Notes: generated by a model not told the origin, from the letters alone. Positions 1 to 8,915 are shown, counted from the stretch's first letter. The stretch is DNA of 64,000 bases from Paenibacillus cellulositrophicus (GCF_009363095.1 NZ_CP045295.1:6463963-6527962); one strand, 5' to 3'. Numbers and translations are program-made.

Positions 1-151
1 AGAAATCGGTCAGCTTGACGTATACGACGTAATGGTCCTTCTCGTAATCGATGCCGAGCGCCGTCACGATATTCATATCCTGTACAGCCTTCAAGTCCCA
101 GCAGCCGGTCAACAGCAGGGAGCAGACCAGAACAACGATGATGGCTTTCAT
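1..151 (-). CDS. Ger(x)C family spore germination lipoprotein (5' part only)
   Basis: Only the first 50 residues lie in the window; the gene runs off the left edge. It starts MKAIIVVLVCSLLLTGCWD, a lipoprotein signal peptide with the lipobox LTGC. VTALGIDYEKDHY then matches the opening of GerC proteins, the lipid-anchored subunit of germinant receptors in the inner spore membrane. The ATG follows the GerA stop by 3 bp, so it is the third gene of a B-A-C operon. The same N-terminal pattern (signal, GCW, TAIGLDYE) recurs in the complete paralogue at 24857-26002. The family call is firm. The substrate cannot be inferred. Confidence 0.9.
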   Translation of the reverse strand, partial: MKAIIVVLVCSLLLTGCWDLKAVQDMNIVTALGIDYEKDHYVVYVKLTDF

Positions 152-154
152 CCG

Positions 155-1639
155 TTAATCTCCCTTGCGCGTATCGTCCTGTGCCCGCAGCACCCGCGGA
201 CGGTACTTGAACAGCTTGATCGGCTTTCGGAACAATCCTTCCCAGAAATCCCTGGCAATATAGGGGGAAGCGGGAGCGAGATAAGGAACCCCGAAGTTTT
301 CAAGCGTGGCGAGGTGAAGGAGGACAGAGAACATCGCAATAAAAAATCCGAACATGCCAAGGGAAGAAGAGAGCAGGAGCACGTACAGCCTAATGATGGC
401 CGTCGTCCCGGAGAGAATTTGATTGACCAGCGTATAGGTGGCGATAATCGTCACGGCCACCGACACCACCATTGTCGGCGACGTAATTCCTGCCCGGATC
501 GCCGCATCGCCGACAATGAGCCCGCCGACCACCGTTACCGTCTGGCCGACCGATTTGGGTAGGCGGGTGCCCGCTTCATGAAACACCTGGAACAGGAAAA
601 GTATCAAGAAGCATTCCAGCGGAATTGAGAACGGAAGTCCGATTCTGGAATTCATAATGGTTGCCAGCAGCGGAGTGGGAACCTGCTCGAGGTTGAAGGT
701 TGTCAGTGCCACGTAAAATCCAGGCAGGAACAAAGCGATGAGTAGGCCCGAAATCCGTAAAAACCTTTGCACCGAAACGATGTGAAAGGGCATGTTGGCA
801 TCTTCAGGCGATTTGATCAGGCTGAAGAGGGTGATGGGTGCGATAATTCCCATCGGGGAACCGTCGAACATGATTACGAATCGGCCTGCCAAAAGGCTGG
901 ATGCCACATAATCCGGCCTCCCTACATAGTCGGTGAGTGGAAATATACTTTTTAGCTTCCCTTGAACGAGGTCTTCGATTTGTGTGGTGCCGATGATCGC
1001 ATCCCCGTTGAAATTTTGAATCTTTTTCCTGATTTCATCGACGATATCAGGGTTAATGATATCCCGGATGTACATCAGTGCGATCTGGTTGTGGCCCCGC
1101 TCGGAAAGCACGAATTTTTCCACGCAAAACGACTGTGTACGAAGCCGCTTGCGGACGAGCGCCAGGTTCATGCTCAGGTTCTCGGTGAATCCGTCCTGGG
1201 GCCCCTTGATGGAAGATTCCGTGGAAGACTCCTCCGGAGACCGGGATGGCGTGCTGCTGACATTCAACTGGTAAAAGGCGTTCATGTGCTGGAAGTACAG
1301 GATCAGCATTCCCTGGAACACCTGGGTATCGAGCTCGTATAGTATATTTTGCGTCTTCATTCTTTTCAATGGCAGCGTTTGATAAGCGCGGATGCCGTCC
1401 TTGTAGGCGAATCCCGTTTCTTTGTGCATCTGTTCCAGCCTGGGAAGGACAAACTGATTAATTTGCACCGCGTCCACCATTCCTTCACAATAGATCAGAA
1501 GAATGGACTGCATCAGCTCTCCTTCCCCAACAACAAAGGGATGAAGGACGACGTCGCCGCATTGCTCGTAATACTTTTGAAGGAACGGGATATCGATATC
1601 TTCCAGTCTGGCCTGAGGCTGCTCTGTGCTAGGTGTCAT
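155..1639 (-). CDS. GerA family spore germination protein (receptor subunit A)
   Basis: 494 residues, the usual length for a GerAA/GerKA-type subunit. A soluble N-terminal half contains SSTESSIKGPQDGFTENL, a GerA signature that recurs in the paralogue at 25999-27849. A C-terminal membrane domain of about five helices follows (FSIPLECFLILFLFQVF, then GGLIVGDAAIRAGITSP). It is part of the receptor that senses germinants in the inner spore membrane. The ATG at 1639 lies inside the end of the upstream GerB gene (11-bp overlap), with AAAGGA about 10 nt ahead. An in-frame GTG 45 nt upstream is less likely because it sits deeper in gerB. Translational coupling with both neighbours is expected. Confidence 0.93.
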   Translation of the reverse strand: MTPSTEQPQARLEDIDIPFLQKYYEQCGDVVLHPFVVGEGELMQSILLIYCEGMVDAVQINQFVLPRLEQMHKETGFAYKDGIRAYQTLPLKRMKTQNILYELDTQVFQGMLILYFQHMNAFYQLNVSSTPSRSPEESSTESSIKGPQDGFTENLSMNLALVRKRLRTQSFCVEKFVLSERGHNQIALMYIRDIINPDIVDEIRKKIQNFNGDAIIGTTQIEDLVQGKLKSIFPLTDYVGRPDYVASSLLAGRFVIMFDGSPMGIIAPITLFSLIKSPEDANMPFHIVSVQRFLRISGLLIALFLPGFYVALTTFNLEQVPTPLLATIMNSRIGLPFSIPLECFLILFLFQVFHEAGTRLPKSVGQTVTVVGGLIVGDAAIRAGITSPTMVVSVAVTIIATYTLVNQILSGTTAIIRLYVLLLSSSLGMFGFFIAMFSVLLHLATLENFGVPYLAPASPYIARDFWEGLFRKPIKLFKYRPRVLRAQDDTRKGD

Positions 1640-2726
1640 GGTGTTCTTGTCCTTTCTTTCCGGATGAAATGAGAGCCAAACCAAACAAGACGAGGGCCAA
1701 GGCTCCCAAAAAAACGGCAGAAATCGGGAAATACATGTTTTTTAGAAACCTTAAGAAATTGATATCGTTTGGCCCGAGTAGGCAGATGAGCAGAATCATG
1801 CCAGCTGCCGCAACGTATGATACTATCCGCGGTATCTTTTGTTTAATATTCCAAATATCAACCATAAAATACAGGGCGAGAGCAATCCGAATGAAGGCTC
1901 CCGACAGCCACTGATAGATAGAGAAAAAGTCGGTTTGAGCGATATATCTGCCAATCGTGGCCACACGCCATTCCTCATACGCAGGGTACATTTGCCTGGA
2001 CGCCTCATACGGATCAAAGATCGTGATGGCTCCGATCAGCGGCCCCATGGTTAGTCCGATCAGGGCCAGGGCAAGAACGTATAGCTGCCAGGCCTTTGCA
2101 GGCTTAGCCAATTTGGGCTGAATGAACAGGTACATGATGATTTCAAAGGATCCTGCACATGAATTGGCTAAGCCGTTAAATACGGGCCCCCAGCCTTTGG
2201 ACAGAACAGGCAGCAGCTGGCTGTAATCCTTGGATTGAAAGTTAACCGTCATGATAAAAAATCCGAGGAAGACAACGAACGGCAGGAGAAGGCCAGCTGA
2301 AATGGCTATGGGTTTAAATCCCATGATCGCCGCATACAGGCATAGAAGCAGCAGGAGAATGGTTGTTACGGTTATCGGCGTTTCGGTCAAAAAGGTGATT
2401 TTGGCCCAAGTGGTTGTATCAAACAACGTGTAGAAGCAAAGCATGTATAAAAATAAGCTCATGACGATGCGCAGAACAACGGCGGCAGCAAGGCCGTACT
2501 CCTGACTCAGCCATTCGTGAATGGAGCGATCCCCCATGCGTTTGGCCACAAAATAAGTCATTCCAGTCACCGCTAACAGCGGCAGGGTGGACAAGGCGAC
2601 CGAAATCCAAGAATCTCGGCCTGAGCTCTGGAGAAGGAACGGGATAATAAAGACATGGTTCATCAATCCGACGGACAGCAGGATCATCATGAAGCCTTGC
2701 GACAAGCGGGCTTTAAGAACTTTCAT
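1629..2726 (-). CDS. GerB family germination permease-like subunit
   Basis: 365 residues with about ten membrane helices, an APC-superfamily spore germination protein of the GerAB/GerKB type. It starts with MKVLKARLSQGFMMILLSVG, and TTGGAGG about 6 nt before the ATG fixes the start. It is the first gene of the operon B-A-C and overlaps GerA by 11 bp. In family knowledge the B subunit binds or transports the germinant. An imperfect SigG-like element lies too close to the ribosome binding site to be convincing, so I call no promoter in 2727-2937. The ligand is unknown. Confidence 0.93.
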   Translation of the reverse strand: MKVLKARLSQGFMMILLSVGLMNHVFIIPFLLQSSGRDSWISVALSTLPLLAVTGMTYFVAKRMGDRSIHEWLSQEYGLAAAVVLRIVMSLFLYMLCFYTLFDTTTWAKITFLTETPITVTTILLLLLCLYAAIMGFKPIAISAGLLLPFVVFLGFFIMTVNFQSKDYSQLLPVLSKGWGPVFNGLANSCAGSFEIIMYLFIQPKLAKPAKAWQLYVLALALIGLTMGPLIGAITIFDPYEASRQMYPAYEEWRVATIGRYIAQTDFFSIYQWLSGAFIRIALALYFMVDIWNIKQKIPRIVSYVAAAGMILLICLLGPNDINFLRFLKNMYFPISAVFLGALALVLFGLALISSGKKGQEHHDT

Positions 2727-2937
2727 ACAATAACCTCCAAGTATGCCGTGAATCTAGATCCATTATTAACCGGGAGGTTCCCCGCAATACTTCCTATATT
2801 TAAAATGACACATGGCGCGAAGACCGACGATATATTAGAATAGATAGGTCTGTATATTTAGTTAGGCTTCTTATGAGGCGCGGATTCCCGATCCAGGGAC
2901 CGTGCAAAGACAAGAAAGTTGAAAGTGAGAATTTGCC

Positions 2938-3960
2938 ATGATGATTAATAACCGGATGACATTTGAAAATCTGTGCTTGCGGAATGAACCGCTTGCGAAC
3001 CACTCGTCCTATCAGATCGGCGGAGAAGCGAATTTCTTCGCCATGCCCGAAACGGCCGAAGAGCTGATCACGCTGCTGCAGGGATGCAGAACCCATGGGC
3101 TGGACTATTTTTTCTGCGGGATGGGATCTAATCTTCTGTTTCCCGACAATCCGCGCAAAGATACGCTGTACATTTCTTTGAAAAGGCTGGTTTATTGGGA
3201 CATTACCCCGGACAAATGGTTTATTTCTTCGGGAACGCCGATGTCCATGCTGTCGATCGCAGGCCTGATGTATAACATCCCGGGTTACGAGTTTACCTAC
3301 TTGCTGCCGGGCGGCCTAGGGGCCGGCATTTACATGAACGCCAAGTACAACCACCGACAGATCAGCGACATTATCAAAACGGTGTATTATGTGGACTTGG
3401 AGGATCCTTCCCTGTCCGTTCAATCGATTGATGTCAGCCAGTGCAAATATGGCTATAAGCAGTCCATATTCCAGATGAATCCGTGGCTCATTTTGGGTGC
3501 GGATATGCTGGCCGTACCGGAGCAATTGGATCCGCAGCAGGCAAACCGCCTTCTGAGCCGCTGGAAGGACAAAGAGGGGATGTCGTCCCTGTCTTCGTTC
3601 TATTCGTATATGGCTGAAGAGGCGAAGGCGCTCCAAAGCCGGGGAATCCATCTGCCCGCCCCGATGACCCAGATTGAGGAGTACCGGAACGGCAAGCGCC
3701 ATTTCGAGTATCCTTCCTGCGGATCCGTCTTTAAAAACAATTACGATTACGGCGTTCCCGTCGGTGCTTTGGTCGACCGGCTTGAATTAAAAGGGAAGGC
3801 ATACGGCGGCGCCATGATTTCCCCTTTTCACGGGAACATGATCATCAACACGGACCATGCGACCGCCGAGCACATTAAATATTTGATGAATGTGATTATG
3901 GAGGGTGTCGACAAGGCGTTCGGCTTCGTTCCTGAACCTGAGGTCGTCGTCGTCGAGTAG
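2938..3960 (+). CDS. Divergent MurB-type UDP-N-acetylenolpyruvoylglucosamine reductase
   Basis: 340 residues with the MurB fold order: the FAD-binding GMGSNLLF near residue 61, PGGLGAGIYMNA near 124 (family: PGxxGGAxxMNAG), GYKQSIF at 172-178, SCGSVFKNN carrying the catalytic serine, and a C-terminal FVPEPEVVVVE. MurB reduces enolpyruvyl-UDP-GlcNAc to UDP-MurNAc with NADPH in the cytoplasm. The usual catalytic arginine of GYRDSxF is lysine here (K174), and the PG loop is degenerate. This is therefore probably a second, specialised MurB-like protein and not the housekeeping enzyme. No strong ribosome binding site is seen; ATGs at 2938, 2941 and 2956 are all possible. It is monocistronic and divergent from the ger operon. 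Confidence 0.8.
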   Translation: MMINNRMTFENLCLRNEPLANHSSYQIGGEANFFAMPETAEELITLLQGCRTHGLDYFFCGMGSNLLFPDNPRKDTLYISLKRLVYWDITPDKWFISSGTPMSMLSIAGLMYNIPGYEFTYLLPGGLGAGIYMNAKYNHRQISDIIKTVYYVDLEDPSLSVQSIDVSQCKYGYKQSIFQMNPWLILGADMLAVPEQLDPQQANRLLSRWKDKEGMSSLSSFYSYMAEEAKALQSRGIHLPAPMTQIEEYRNGKRHFEYPSCGSVFKNNYDYGVPVGALVDRLELKGKAYGGAMISPFHGNMIINTDHATAEHIKYLMNVIMEGVDKAFGFVPEPEVVVVE

Positions 3961-3998
3961 TCTGTTTCAAATCCGAATATGTGAACATTATGTGACCG

Positions 3999-4034
3999 TA
4001 ACCCGCCTTCTCCCGCGATTGGCGGGTTATTTGT
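3999..4034 (+). terminator. Intrinsic terminator after the MurB-like gene
   Basis: TAACCCGCC and GGCGGGTTA pair as a 9-bp stem around a 13-nt loop. A short, imperfect T run follows. It lies about 40 bp past the stop codon at 3960. Confidence 0.65.
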
Positions 4035-4087
4035 GTCACATTCGTGAGCGGGGTGACAATCAAGTTAAAAATCTTTAAATTAAGGTA

Positions 4088-4125
4088 TTGTAATTGGACG
4101 AGGGTGTATGTATACTAAAAAAGTA
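4088..4125 (+). promoter_or_regulatory. Promoter and candidate operator of the nitroreductase gene
   Basis: TTGTAA (4088-4093), a 17-bp spacer and TATACT (4111-4116) form a sigma-A promoter. TACT-N5-AGTA at 4113-4125 is an inverted repeat over the -10. It is followed by AAGTAAGTAAGTAAC, a short direct repeat. The TACT/AGTA dyad resembles boxes of HxlR-type redox regulators such as YodB. That link is inference. Confidence 0.55.
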
Positions 4126-4156
4126 AGTAAGTAACAAAAAGGAGGAAGATATAAAA

Positions 4157-4756
4157 ATGTCTAAACAGTTTATTGATGCACTCAAGAACAGACGTTCCAT
4201 ATATGGAATCAGCAAGGAGCAGGTGATCTCCGACGAGAAAGTTCAGGAGATCGTCAACGACGCGGTGAAATACACGCCGTCTTCTTTCAACTCGCAAAGC
4301 ACACGCGTTGTCGTTCTGCTTGGCGAGCAGCATGACAAGCTGTGGAATGTAACGGAGAACGTGCTGAAAGCCGTTGTTCCGGCTGACAGCTTTGCACCCA
4401 CTGCTGAGAAAATGGCTGCTTTCCGCGCCGGATACGGCACGATCCTGTTCTTCGAAGATTATGAAGTCATTGAAGGACTGCAAGCAAGCTTCCCTTCTTA
4501 TGCAGACAACTTCCCTGTATGGTCCCACCATACTTCGGCGATGCACCAATTGGTCATCTGGACCGCGCTTGAAGCCGAAGGTCTTGGCGCCAGCCTGCAG
4601 CACTACAACCCGCTGATCGACCAGAAGGTTGCCGCAGAGTGGAACATTCCTGCGAGCTGGAAACTGATCGCCCAAATGCCTTTCGGCAAACCGACAGTTC
4701 AGCCAGGCGAGAAAGAATTCAAGCCGCTTGAAGACCGCGTTAAAGTATTCAAATAA
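4157..4756 (+). CDS. Nitroreductase family protein (YdgI-like)
   Basis: 199 residues starting MSKQFIDALKNRRSIYG, the FMN-binding start typical of the family (RRSxR/Y). PSSFNSQSTRVVVLLG near residue 42 and LGASLQHYNPLID near 140 match the short oxidoreductases related to B. subtilis YdgI. These flavoproteins use NAD(P)H to reduce nitro compounds or quinones in the cytoplasm. GGAGGAAG lies 9 nt before the ATG. The MarR gene downstream is convergent and a 14-TM efflux gene lies beyond it, as expected for a quinone or electrophile response group. The natural substrate is unknown. Confidence 0.88.
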   Translation: MSKQFIDALKNRRSIYGISKEQVISDEKVQEIVNDAVKYTPSSFNSQSTRVVVLLGEQHDKLWNVTENVLKAVVPADSFAPTAEKMAAFRAGYGTILFFEDYEVIEGLQASFPSYADNFPVWSHHTSAMHQLVIWTALEAEGLGASLQHYNPLIDQKVAAEWNIPASWKLIAQMPFGKPTVQPGEKEFKPLEDRVKVFK

Positions 4757-4788
4757 GCGGTACGGAATTTTTATACTTAATCAAAGAG

Positions 4789-4824
4789 AAGCACCTCACG
4801 TATTAGGCGTGGGGTGCTTTTTTG
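4789..4824 (+). terminator. Intrinsic terminator between nitroreductase and marR genes
   Basis: AGCACCtCACG pairs with CGTGgGGTGCT around a short loop, followed by TTTTTT on the plus strand. It ends the nitroreductase transcript just before the convergent MarR stop codon. Confidence 0.85.
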
Positions 4825-4833
4825 CGTGCCATG

Positions 4834-5328
4834 CTATTCTGCAGCCGATTTGGAGCGTCCGCCGCCAAGCGTGCGAATCTGCTCCTCCATGATGCCGCTG
4901 ACCTTGGCTGCAAAGTCAATGAGCAGCTCGATCTGCTCCGCCGTATAGGACGAGCCGAGCCGGACCACGGAATCGTGCAGCGGCTTGAAGGTCTCGCGAA
5001 CTTCGTCCCTGGCAAAATAGTCGGGGACGATCATGACCCGGCGTCTGTCGGACGGGTCCTGCTCCCTCCGCACGTAACCCGCTTTCTCCAGACGGTCGAT
5101 CAGGGCGGTGACGGTGCCGGTGGAGAGACCGGTTATTTTGGAGAGCTCTCCGGCCGTAATCGGACCGGTTTCCCACAATATATCTACGGATTTCAAATCG
5201 GTGTTGGATAAGCCGAGGGAACTGGCGACATGCTGTTGGTACAGGACGGTCCTGGTTCCCAGTTTTCTCATTTGCGAAGCCAACCGTTCTTCAGGTGATG
5301 TGTTGCCCTCAGCATTTTGACTTGACAA
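4834..5328 (-). CDS. MarR family transcriptional regulator
   Basis: 164 residues with a central winged helix: GPITAGELSKITGLSTGTV as the recognition region and DPSDRRRVMI as the wing, both typical of MarR. A TTG at 5328 lies 8 nt from GGAGG and is the best start; the TTG at 5334 is only 2 nt from it. The gene is divergent from the 14-TM efflux gene at 5445. The 110-bp gap holds two inverted repeats that look like sites for this protein, so it probably represses itself and the transporter in response to a phenolic or quinone-like ligand (inferred). Confidence 0.9.
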   Translation of the reverse strand: MSSQNAEGNTSPEERLASQMRKLGTRTVLYQQHVASSLGLSNTDLKSVDILWETGPITAGELSKITGLSTGTVTALIDRLEKAGYVRREQDPSDRRRVMIVPDYFARDEVRETFKPLHDSVVRLGSSYTAEQIELLIDFAAKVSGIMEEQIRTLGGGRSKSAAE

Positions 5329-5355
5329 AAGCAAGACCTCCTCTTAGAATCTGAA

Positions 5356-5390
5356 TATCTTGATGATCGAGATACTTGAATTCCGAGATA
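5356..5390. promoter_or_regulatory. Tandem MarR-type operators
   Basis: TATCTTGA-TGA-TCGAGATA (5356-5374) is a near-perfect dyad. An overlapping second copy, ATACTTGAATTCCGAGATA, fills 5372-5390. Both resemble the box I recall for B. subtilis MhqR (TATCTCGAATTCGAGATA). They sit between the divergent marR and efflux genes, close to both starts. Confidence 0.7.
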
Positions 5391-5444
5391 ATGACTTGGT
5401 TTCATTTTATCGGAAGGGACAATACATTGTAAAGGAGATAACCA

Positions 5445-6989
5445 ATGGAAGCGACGAAAAGCAACATAAAAATGGTCGTAGCAGGGCTGCTGCTGGCCAT
5501 TTTTATGTCTGCCATTGACAATACCATTGTCGCCACCGCCATGGGTACGATCGTATCCGATCTTGGGGGACTGGACAAATTCGTCTGGGTCACCTCAGCC
5601 TATATGGTGACGACGATGGCCGGCATGCCGATCTTCGGCAAGCTGTCGGACATGTACGGGAGGAAGCGTTTTTTCATTTTCGGCTTAACCGTGTTTTTGC
5701 TGGGGTCCGCGCTGTGCGGCCTGGCTCAGACGATTGAACAGCTGAGCTTGTACCGGGCGATTCAGGGGATCGGGGGAGGAGCACTCCTGCCGATTGCGTT
5801 TACGATTATTTTCGACATTTTTCCGCCGGAGAACCGGGGTAAAATGACTGGGCTGCTCGGAGCCGTGTTCGGATCTGCCAGCGTGGTGGGACCGCTGCTC
5901 GGTGCGTATATTACCGAATACGCCGGCTGGGAGTGGGTATTCTACATCAACGTGCCAATCGGCATCGTGTCCCTGATTTTCATTTTGCGCAGTTACAAAG
6001 AGTCCCCCTCCCATAATAAGCAAAAAATCGACTGGTGGGGCGCCTCGACGCTCGTTATCGCCGTCATCAGCTTGATGTTCGCATTGGAGCTTGGCGGCAA
6101 GGAGTATGCATGGGGCTCCGCACCGATTATTGCTCTGTTTGCCAGCTTTGCGGTGTTCTTCATCATCTTCTTCTTCGTGGAGCTGAAAGCGAAGGAGCCG
6201 ATCTTGCCGTTCTTCCTGTTTAAACGCCGGCTATTTGCGGCATCGCAGCTGCTCGCGTTTTTGTACGGCGGAACCTTTATCATCATGACGGTATATATCC
6301 CGATCTTCGTGCAGGCGGTGTATGGCGGTTCAGCTACGAACGCCGGGTTGATCCTGACGCCGATGATGCTGGGATCGGTGGCCGGGAGCGCCATCGGCGG
6401 GATTTTCTCCACCAAGACAAGCTACCGGAACCTTATGATCATGTCGGTCATTTTCTATTTGGGCGGCATGTATCTGCTCAGCACGCTGACCCCCGATACC
6501 GCCCGGATGTATCTGACGATCTTCATGATCATCGTCGGCTTCGGCATGGGCTTCTCGTTCTCGCTGCTGCCGACGGCATCCCAGCATAACCTGGAGCCTC
6601 GCTTCCGCGGTACCGCAAACTCGACCAACCAGTTTTTGCGGTCGCTCGGCATGACGATGGGGATCACGATTTTCGGCACCATTCAGAACAATTTGTTCAC
6701 GAACCGGCTTGCCGAAAATTTCAAAGGCATGGGCGGCGGGGCCAATTCGGCCATGGCCAACGTCGGCAGTCCGCAGGAAATTTTCCAATCGGCCAACCGC
6801 GCCAAAATTCCGGCCGAAGTGCTCAACAACATCGTGGATGCCATGTCTCATTCCATTTCCCGCGTATTCCTGTTTGCGCTGATTCCGATCGCCATCGCCG
6901 CGGTCGTGGTGGCCTGCATGGGAAATGCCAGAGTCACCGTCAGCAAGGAACAAAAGGCCGCTTCAGCAAAACAGCAGAAAACGGTATAA
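5445..6989 (+). CDS. DHA2-type 14-TM MFS drug efflux transporter (EmrB/QacA family)
   Basis: 514 residues with about 14 membrane helices. Family motifs are visible: FMSAIDNTIVATAMGTI in helix 1 (motif D1), GKLSDMYGRKRFF (motif A) near residue 65, and GAVFGSASVVGPLLGAY (motif C) near 145. It is a proton-driven exporter of hydrophobic drugs across the cytoplasmic membrane. AAAGGAG lies 7 nt before the ATG. The promoter region contains the tandem MarR-type operators shared with the divergent regulator, which suggests substrate-induced expression. The substrates cannot be deduced. Confidence 0.93.
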   Translation: MEATKSNIKMVVAGLLLAIFMSAIDNTIVATAMGTIVSDLGGLDKFVWVTSAYMVTTMAGMPIFGKLSDMYGRKRFFIFGLTVFLLGSALCGLAQTIEQLSLYRAIQGIGGGALLPIAFTIIFDIFPPENRGKMTGLLGAVFGSASVVGPLLGAYITEYAGWEWVFYINVPIGIVSLIFILRSYKESPSHNKQKIDWWGASTLVIAVISLMFALELGGKEYAWGSAPIIALFASFAVFFIIFFFVELKAKEPILPFFLFKRRLFAASQLLAFLYGGTFIIMTVYIPIFVQAVYGGSATNAGLILTPMMLGSVAGSAIGGIFSTKTSYRNLMIMSVIFYLGGMYLLSTLTPDTARMYLTIFMIIVGFGMGFSFSLLPTASQHNLEPRFRGTANSTNQFLRSLGMTMGITIFGTIQNNLFTNRLAENFKGMGGGANSAMANVGSPQEIFQSANRAKIPAEVLNNIVDAMSHSISRVFLFALIPIAIAAVVVACMGNARVTVSKEQKAASAKQQKTV

Positions 6990-6997
6990 ATCGGTTA

Positions 6998-7040
6998 AAA
7001 AAATGCAAGGGCTGTCCGTTTCCACGGGCAGCCCTTGCTG
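6998..7040 (-). terminator. Intrinsic terminator between efflux and sensor kinase genes
   Basis: GCAAGGGCTG-CCG and CGG-CAGCCCTTGC form a stem of about 14 bp. On the minus strand it is followed by seven T, which suits the histidine kinase operon ending at 7114. On the plus strand the T run is poor, but the hairpin may still end the efflux transcript. Confidence 0.8.
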
Positions 7041-7113
7041 ATTGAAGGCAAACTTTTAATTACAACACGAATGTGGACATTATTTTTATATAGGACAAGA
7101 GCGATATATTTTT

Positions 7114-8232
7114 TCAAGTATGCACAGGCAAAAAAACGCTAAATGTCGTACCTTGACCGGGTTCACTCACAACGCGGATGAACCCGCCGTGGGCCCGGAC
7201 TAAATGATGAGCAATCGATAATCCGAGGCCCGTTCCGCCTGTGTGCCGCGAACGGGCCTTTTCCACGCGATAAAAACGATCGAACAGGTGAGCCAATTCA
7301 TCAGCTGGAATACCGATGCCGGAGTCTATCACCGAGACACAGACATAAAGTGCATTCTGATCCCAAACTTGATCTTCAATGATAACCGAAACCTTTCCGC
7401 CTTCCGATGTGTAGCGAACTGCATTTGTCAACAAATTGATGAACACCTGCGTCATTCGTCTCGCGTCTGCCATCACCGTTACCGGCCTTGTGTTTGAAGA
7501 GAAGCACATTTCCAGCCCGTTCTCCTCAGCCTCCACGTTCATATCGTCCACAAGTTGTTCAAGTCTTGCTGAGAGATCGAGCGGTTTGCAATCCAGCGCC
7601 AATCGGCCCGCCTCAGCCAGCGACAAGACATGAAGATCTTCCACAAGCAGGCCTAAGCGGATCACTTCGTCATGGAGTCTAAGCAGCATTTCCGGGGGGA
7701 CGGATTGACCGGCCTGCTGAGCATTTTCTAGTTTGAGCTGCATGATCGACAGCGGGGTCCGCAGCTCATGAGCGACATCCGCTACCAACCGCCTGCGGGC
7801 GTCCTCGGCTTCCCGGAGACGGAGCGTCATGTCATTGAATGTCCGGATGACTTTGCCGTATTCGTCCTTTGATTTTACAGGAACGTTCACGTCCAGATCT
7901 CCCTGCGCAACGCGTTCGATCGCGGCAACAAGCTTTCGAAGCGGGATCGTGAGCACCCCTGAAATCCATAAACTAGCGAACAGCCCGGTTGCGATGAAAA
8001 AGAACCAATTCCCAAGCTCGAATTTCCGCATTTTTCCTGAAACGTAAGTTTTCAAGTGCTCAATTTGTTCCGCGGCTGATGCGCTCAAATAAGCTGTACT
8101 GATTTCTTCCTTGCGATATTGATCGAACAACGACTCCATATAAGCCTGCTTGGTAACGGCATGAACACCTCCGATAATAAAAACGAGCAGTCCCATGCAG
8201 ACAAATATTTTTTGGCGAACCGTGAGCGTCAT
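7114..8232 (-). CDS. Sensor histidine kinase with HAMP domain
   Basis: 372 residues. The order is TM helix 1 (about 8-25), a short extracytoplasmic loop of about 45 residues, TM helix 2 (about 75-95), HAMP (PLRKLVAAIERVAQGDLDV), HisKA with VAHELRTPLS (phospho-acceptor H155), and HATPase with N box NLLTNAVRYT, G1 DSGIGIP and G2 GGTGLGLS. The small sensor loop resembles BaeS-type envelope-stress kinases. The ATG overlaps the response regulator stop by 4 bp, so both are translated together, regulator first. The signal is unknown. Confidence 0.94.
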   Translation of the reverse strand: MTLTVRQKIFVCMGLLVFIIGGVHAVTKQAYMESLFDQYRKEEISTAYLSASAAEQIEHLKTYVSGKMRKFELGNWFFFIATGLFASLWISGVLTIPLRKLVAAIERVAQGDLDVNVPVKSKDEYGKVIRTFNDMTLRLREAEDARRRLVADVAHELRTPLSIMQLKLENAQQAGQSVPPEMLLRLHDEVIRLGLLVEDLHVLSLAEAGRLALDCKPLDLSARLEQLVDDMNVEAEENGLEMCFSSNTRPVTVMADARRMTQVFINLLTNAVRYTSEGGKVSVIIEDQVWDQNALYVCVSVIDSGIGIPADELAHLFDRFYRVEKARSRHTGGTGLGLSIAHHLVRAHGGFIRVVSEPGQGTTFSVFLPVHT

Positions 8233-8915
8233 GATTGTTCACCGAATCGGTAACCGAAACCGTAGACCGTTTGAATATAACGGGGATTGGCCGAATCGTC
8301 TCCCAGCTTGCGGCGAAGATTCCGGATGTGGGAATCCATCGTTCGCTCGTAGCCCATATATTCATCCGCGAGGGCGGCTTTTAACAATTGCAGGCGGCTG
8401 AAAACCATTCCGGGACGCGCAGCCAATGTGAGCAAAATTTTGAATTCGGTCGGTGTCAGTTGAATCTCCTGACCATCCTTGAACACCTGACATTTGGTCT
8501 CGGAAATGGTCAGGTTGTCTCTTTCAATAAGTATTGGCTTGTCTTCAGGTCCACGCAAGCGGCGAAGCAATGCACGGATTCGCGATGACAGCTCACGCAA
8601 GCTGAACGGTTTCGTCAAATAATCGTCCGCACCGATTTCAAGACCGACGATTTTATCCGTTTCATCCGAACGGGCTGTGACCATAATAATGCCGCAATTC
8701 GAGGTTTGTCTGATTTCACGGCACACGTCGATGCCGCTTTTCTCCGGAAGCATCCAATCAAGCACAATGAGATCTGGTCGTTCAGACCGGGCAATCATGA
8801 GCGCTTCTTTCCCGGTACGGGCGGTCAATACTCGAAACCCCTCACGATGCAAATAGGTCTGCATCTCCTCAAGCATGCCTGGTTCGTCCTCCACAAGCAA
8901 CAACTTCGCTTCCAT
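8229..8915 (-). CDS. OmpR/PhoB family response regulator
   Basis: 228 residues. The receiver domain (1-118) has acidic pocket E9/D10, phospho-acceptor D53 in VLDWMLP, and the switch TAR...KPF. A C-terminal winged helix follows (LTPTEFKILLTLAARPGMVFSR, then the TVYGFGYRF wing). It forms a two-gene operon with the kinase at 7114-8232. It is divergent from the mini-ORF and small membrane protein at 9133-9689, which are plausible targets. No clear direct-repeat binding site was identified by eye. Confidence 0.95.
   Translation of the reverse strand: MEAKLLLVEDEPGMLEEMQTYLHREGFRVLTARTGKEALMIARSERPDLIVLDWMLPEKSGIDVCREIRQTSNCGIIMVTARSDETDKIVGLEIGADDYLTKPFSLRELSSRIRALLRRLRGPEDKPILIERDNLTISETKCQVFKDGQEIQLTPTEFKILLTLAARPGMVFSRLQLLKAALADEYMGYERTMDSHIRNLRRKLGDDSANPRYIQTVYGFGYRFGEQS

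Noticed and set aside
2740..2790. SigG-like promoter (TAATA-N18-CATACTT) for the first germinant receptor operon
   Set aside because: The -10 lies so close to the ribosome binding site that the transcript would lose it, and the -10 has a mismatch.
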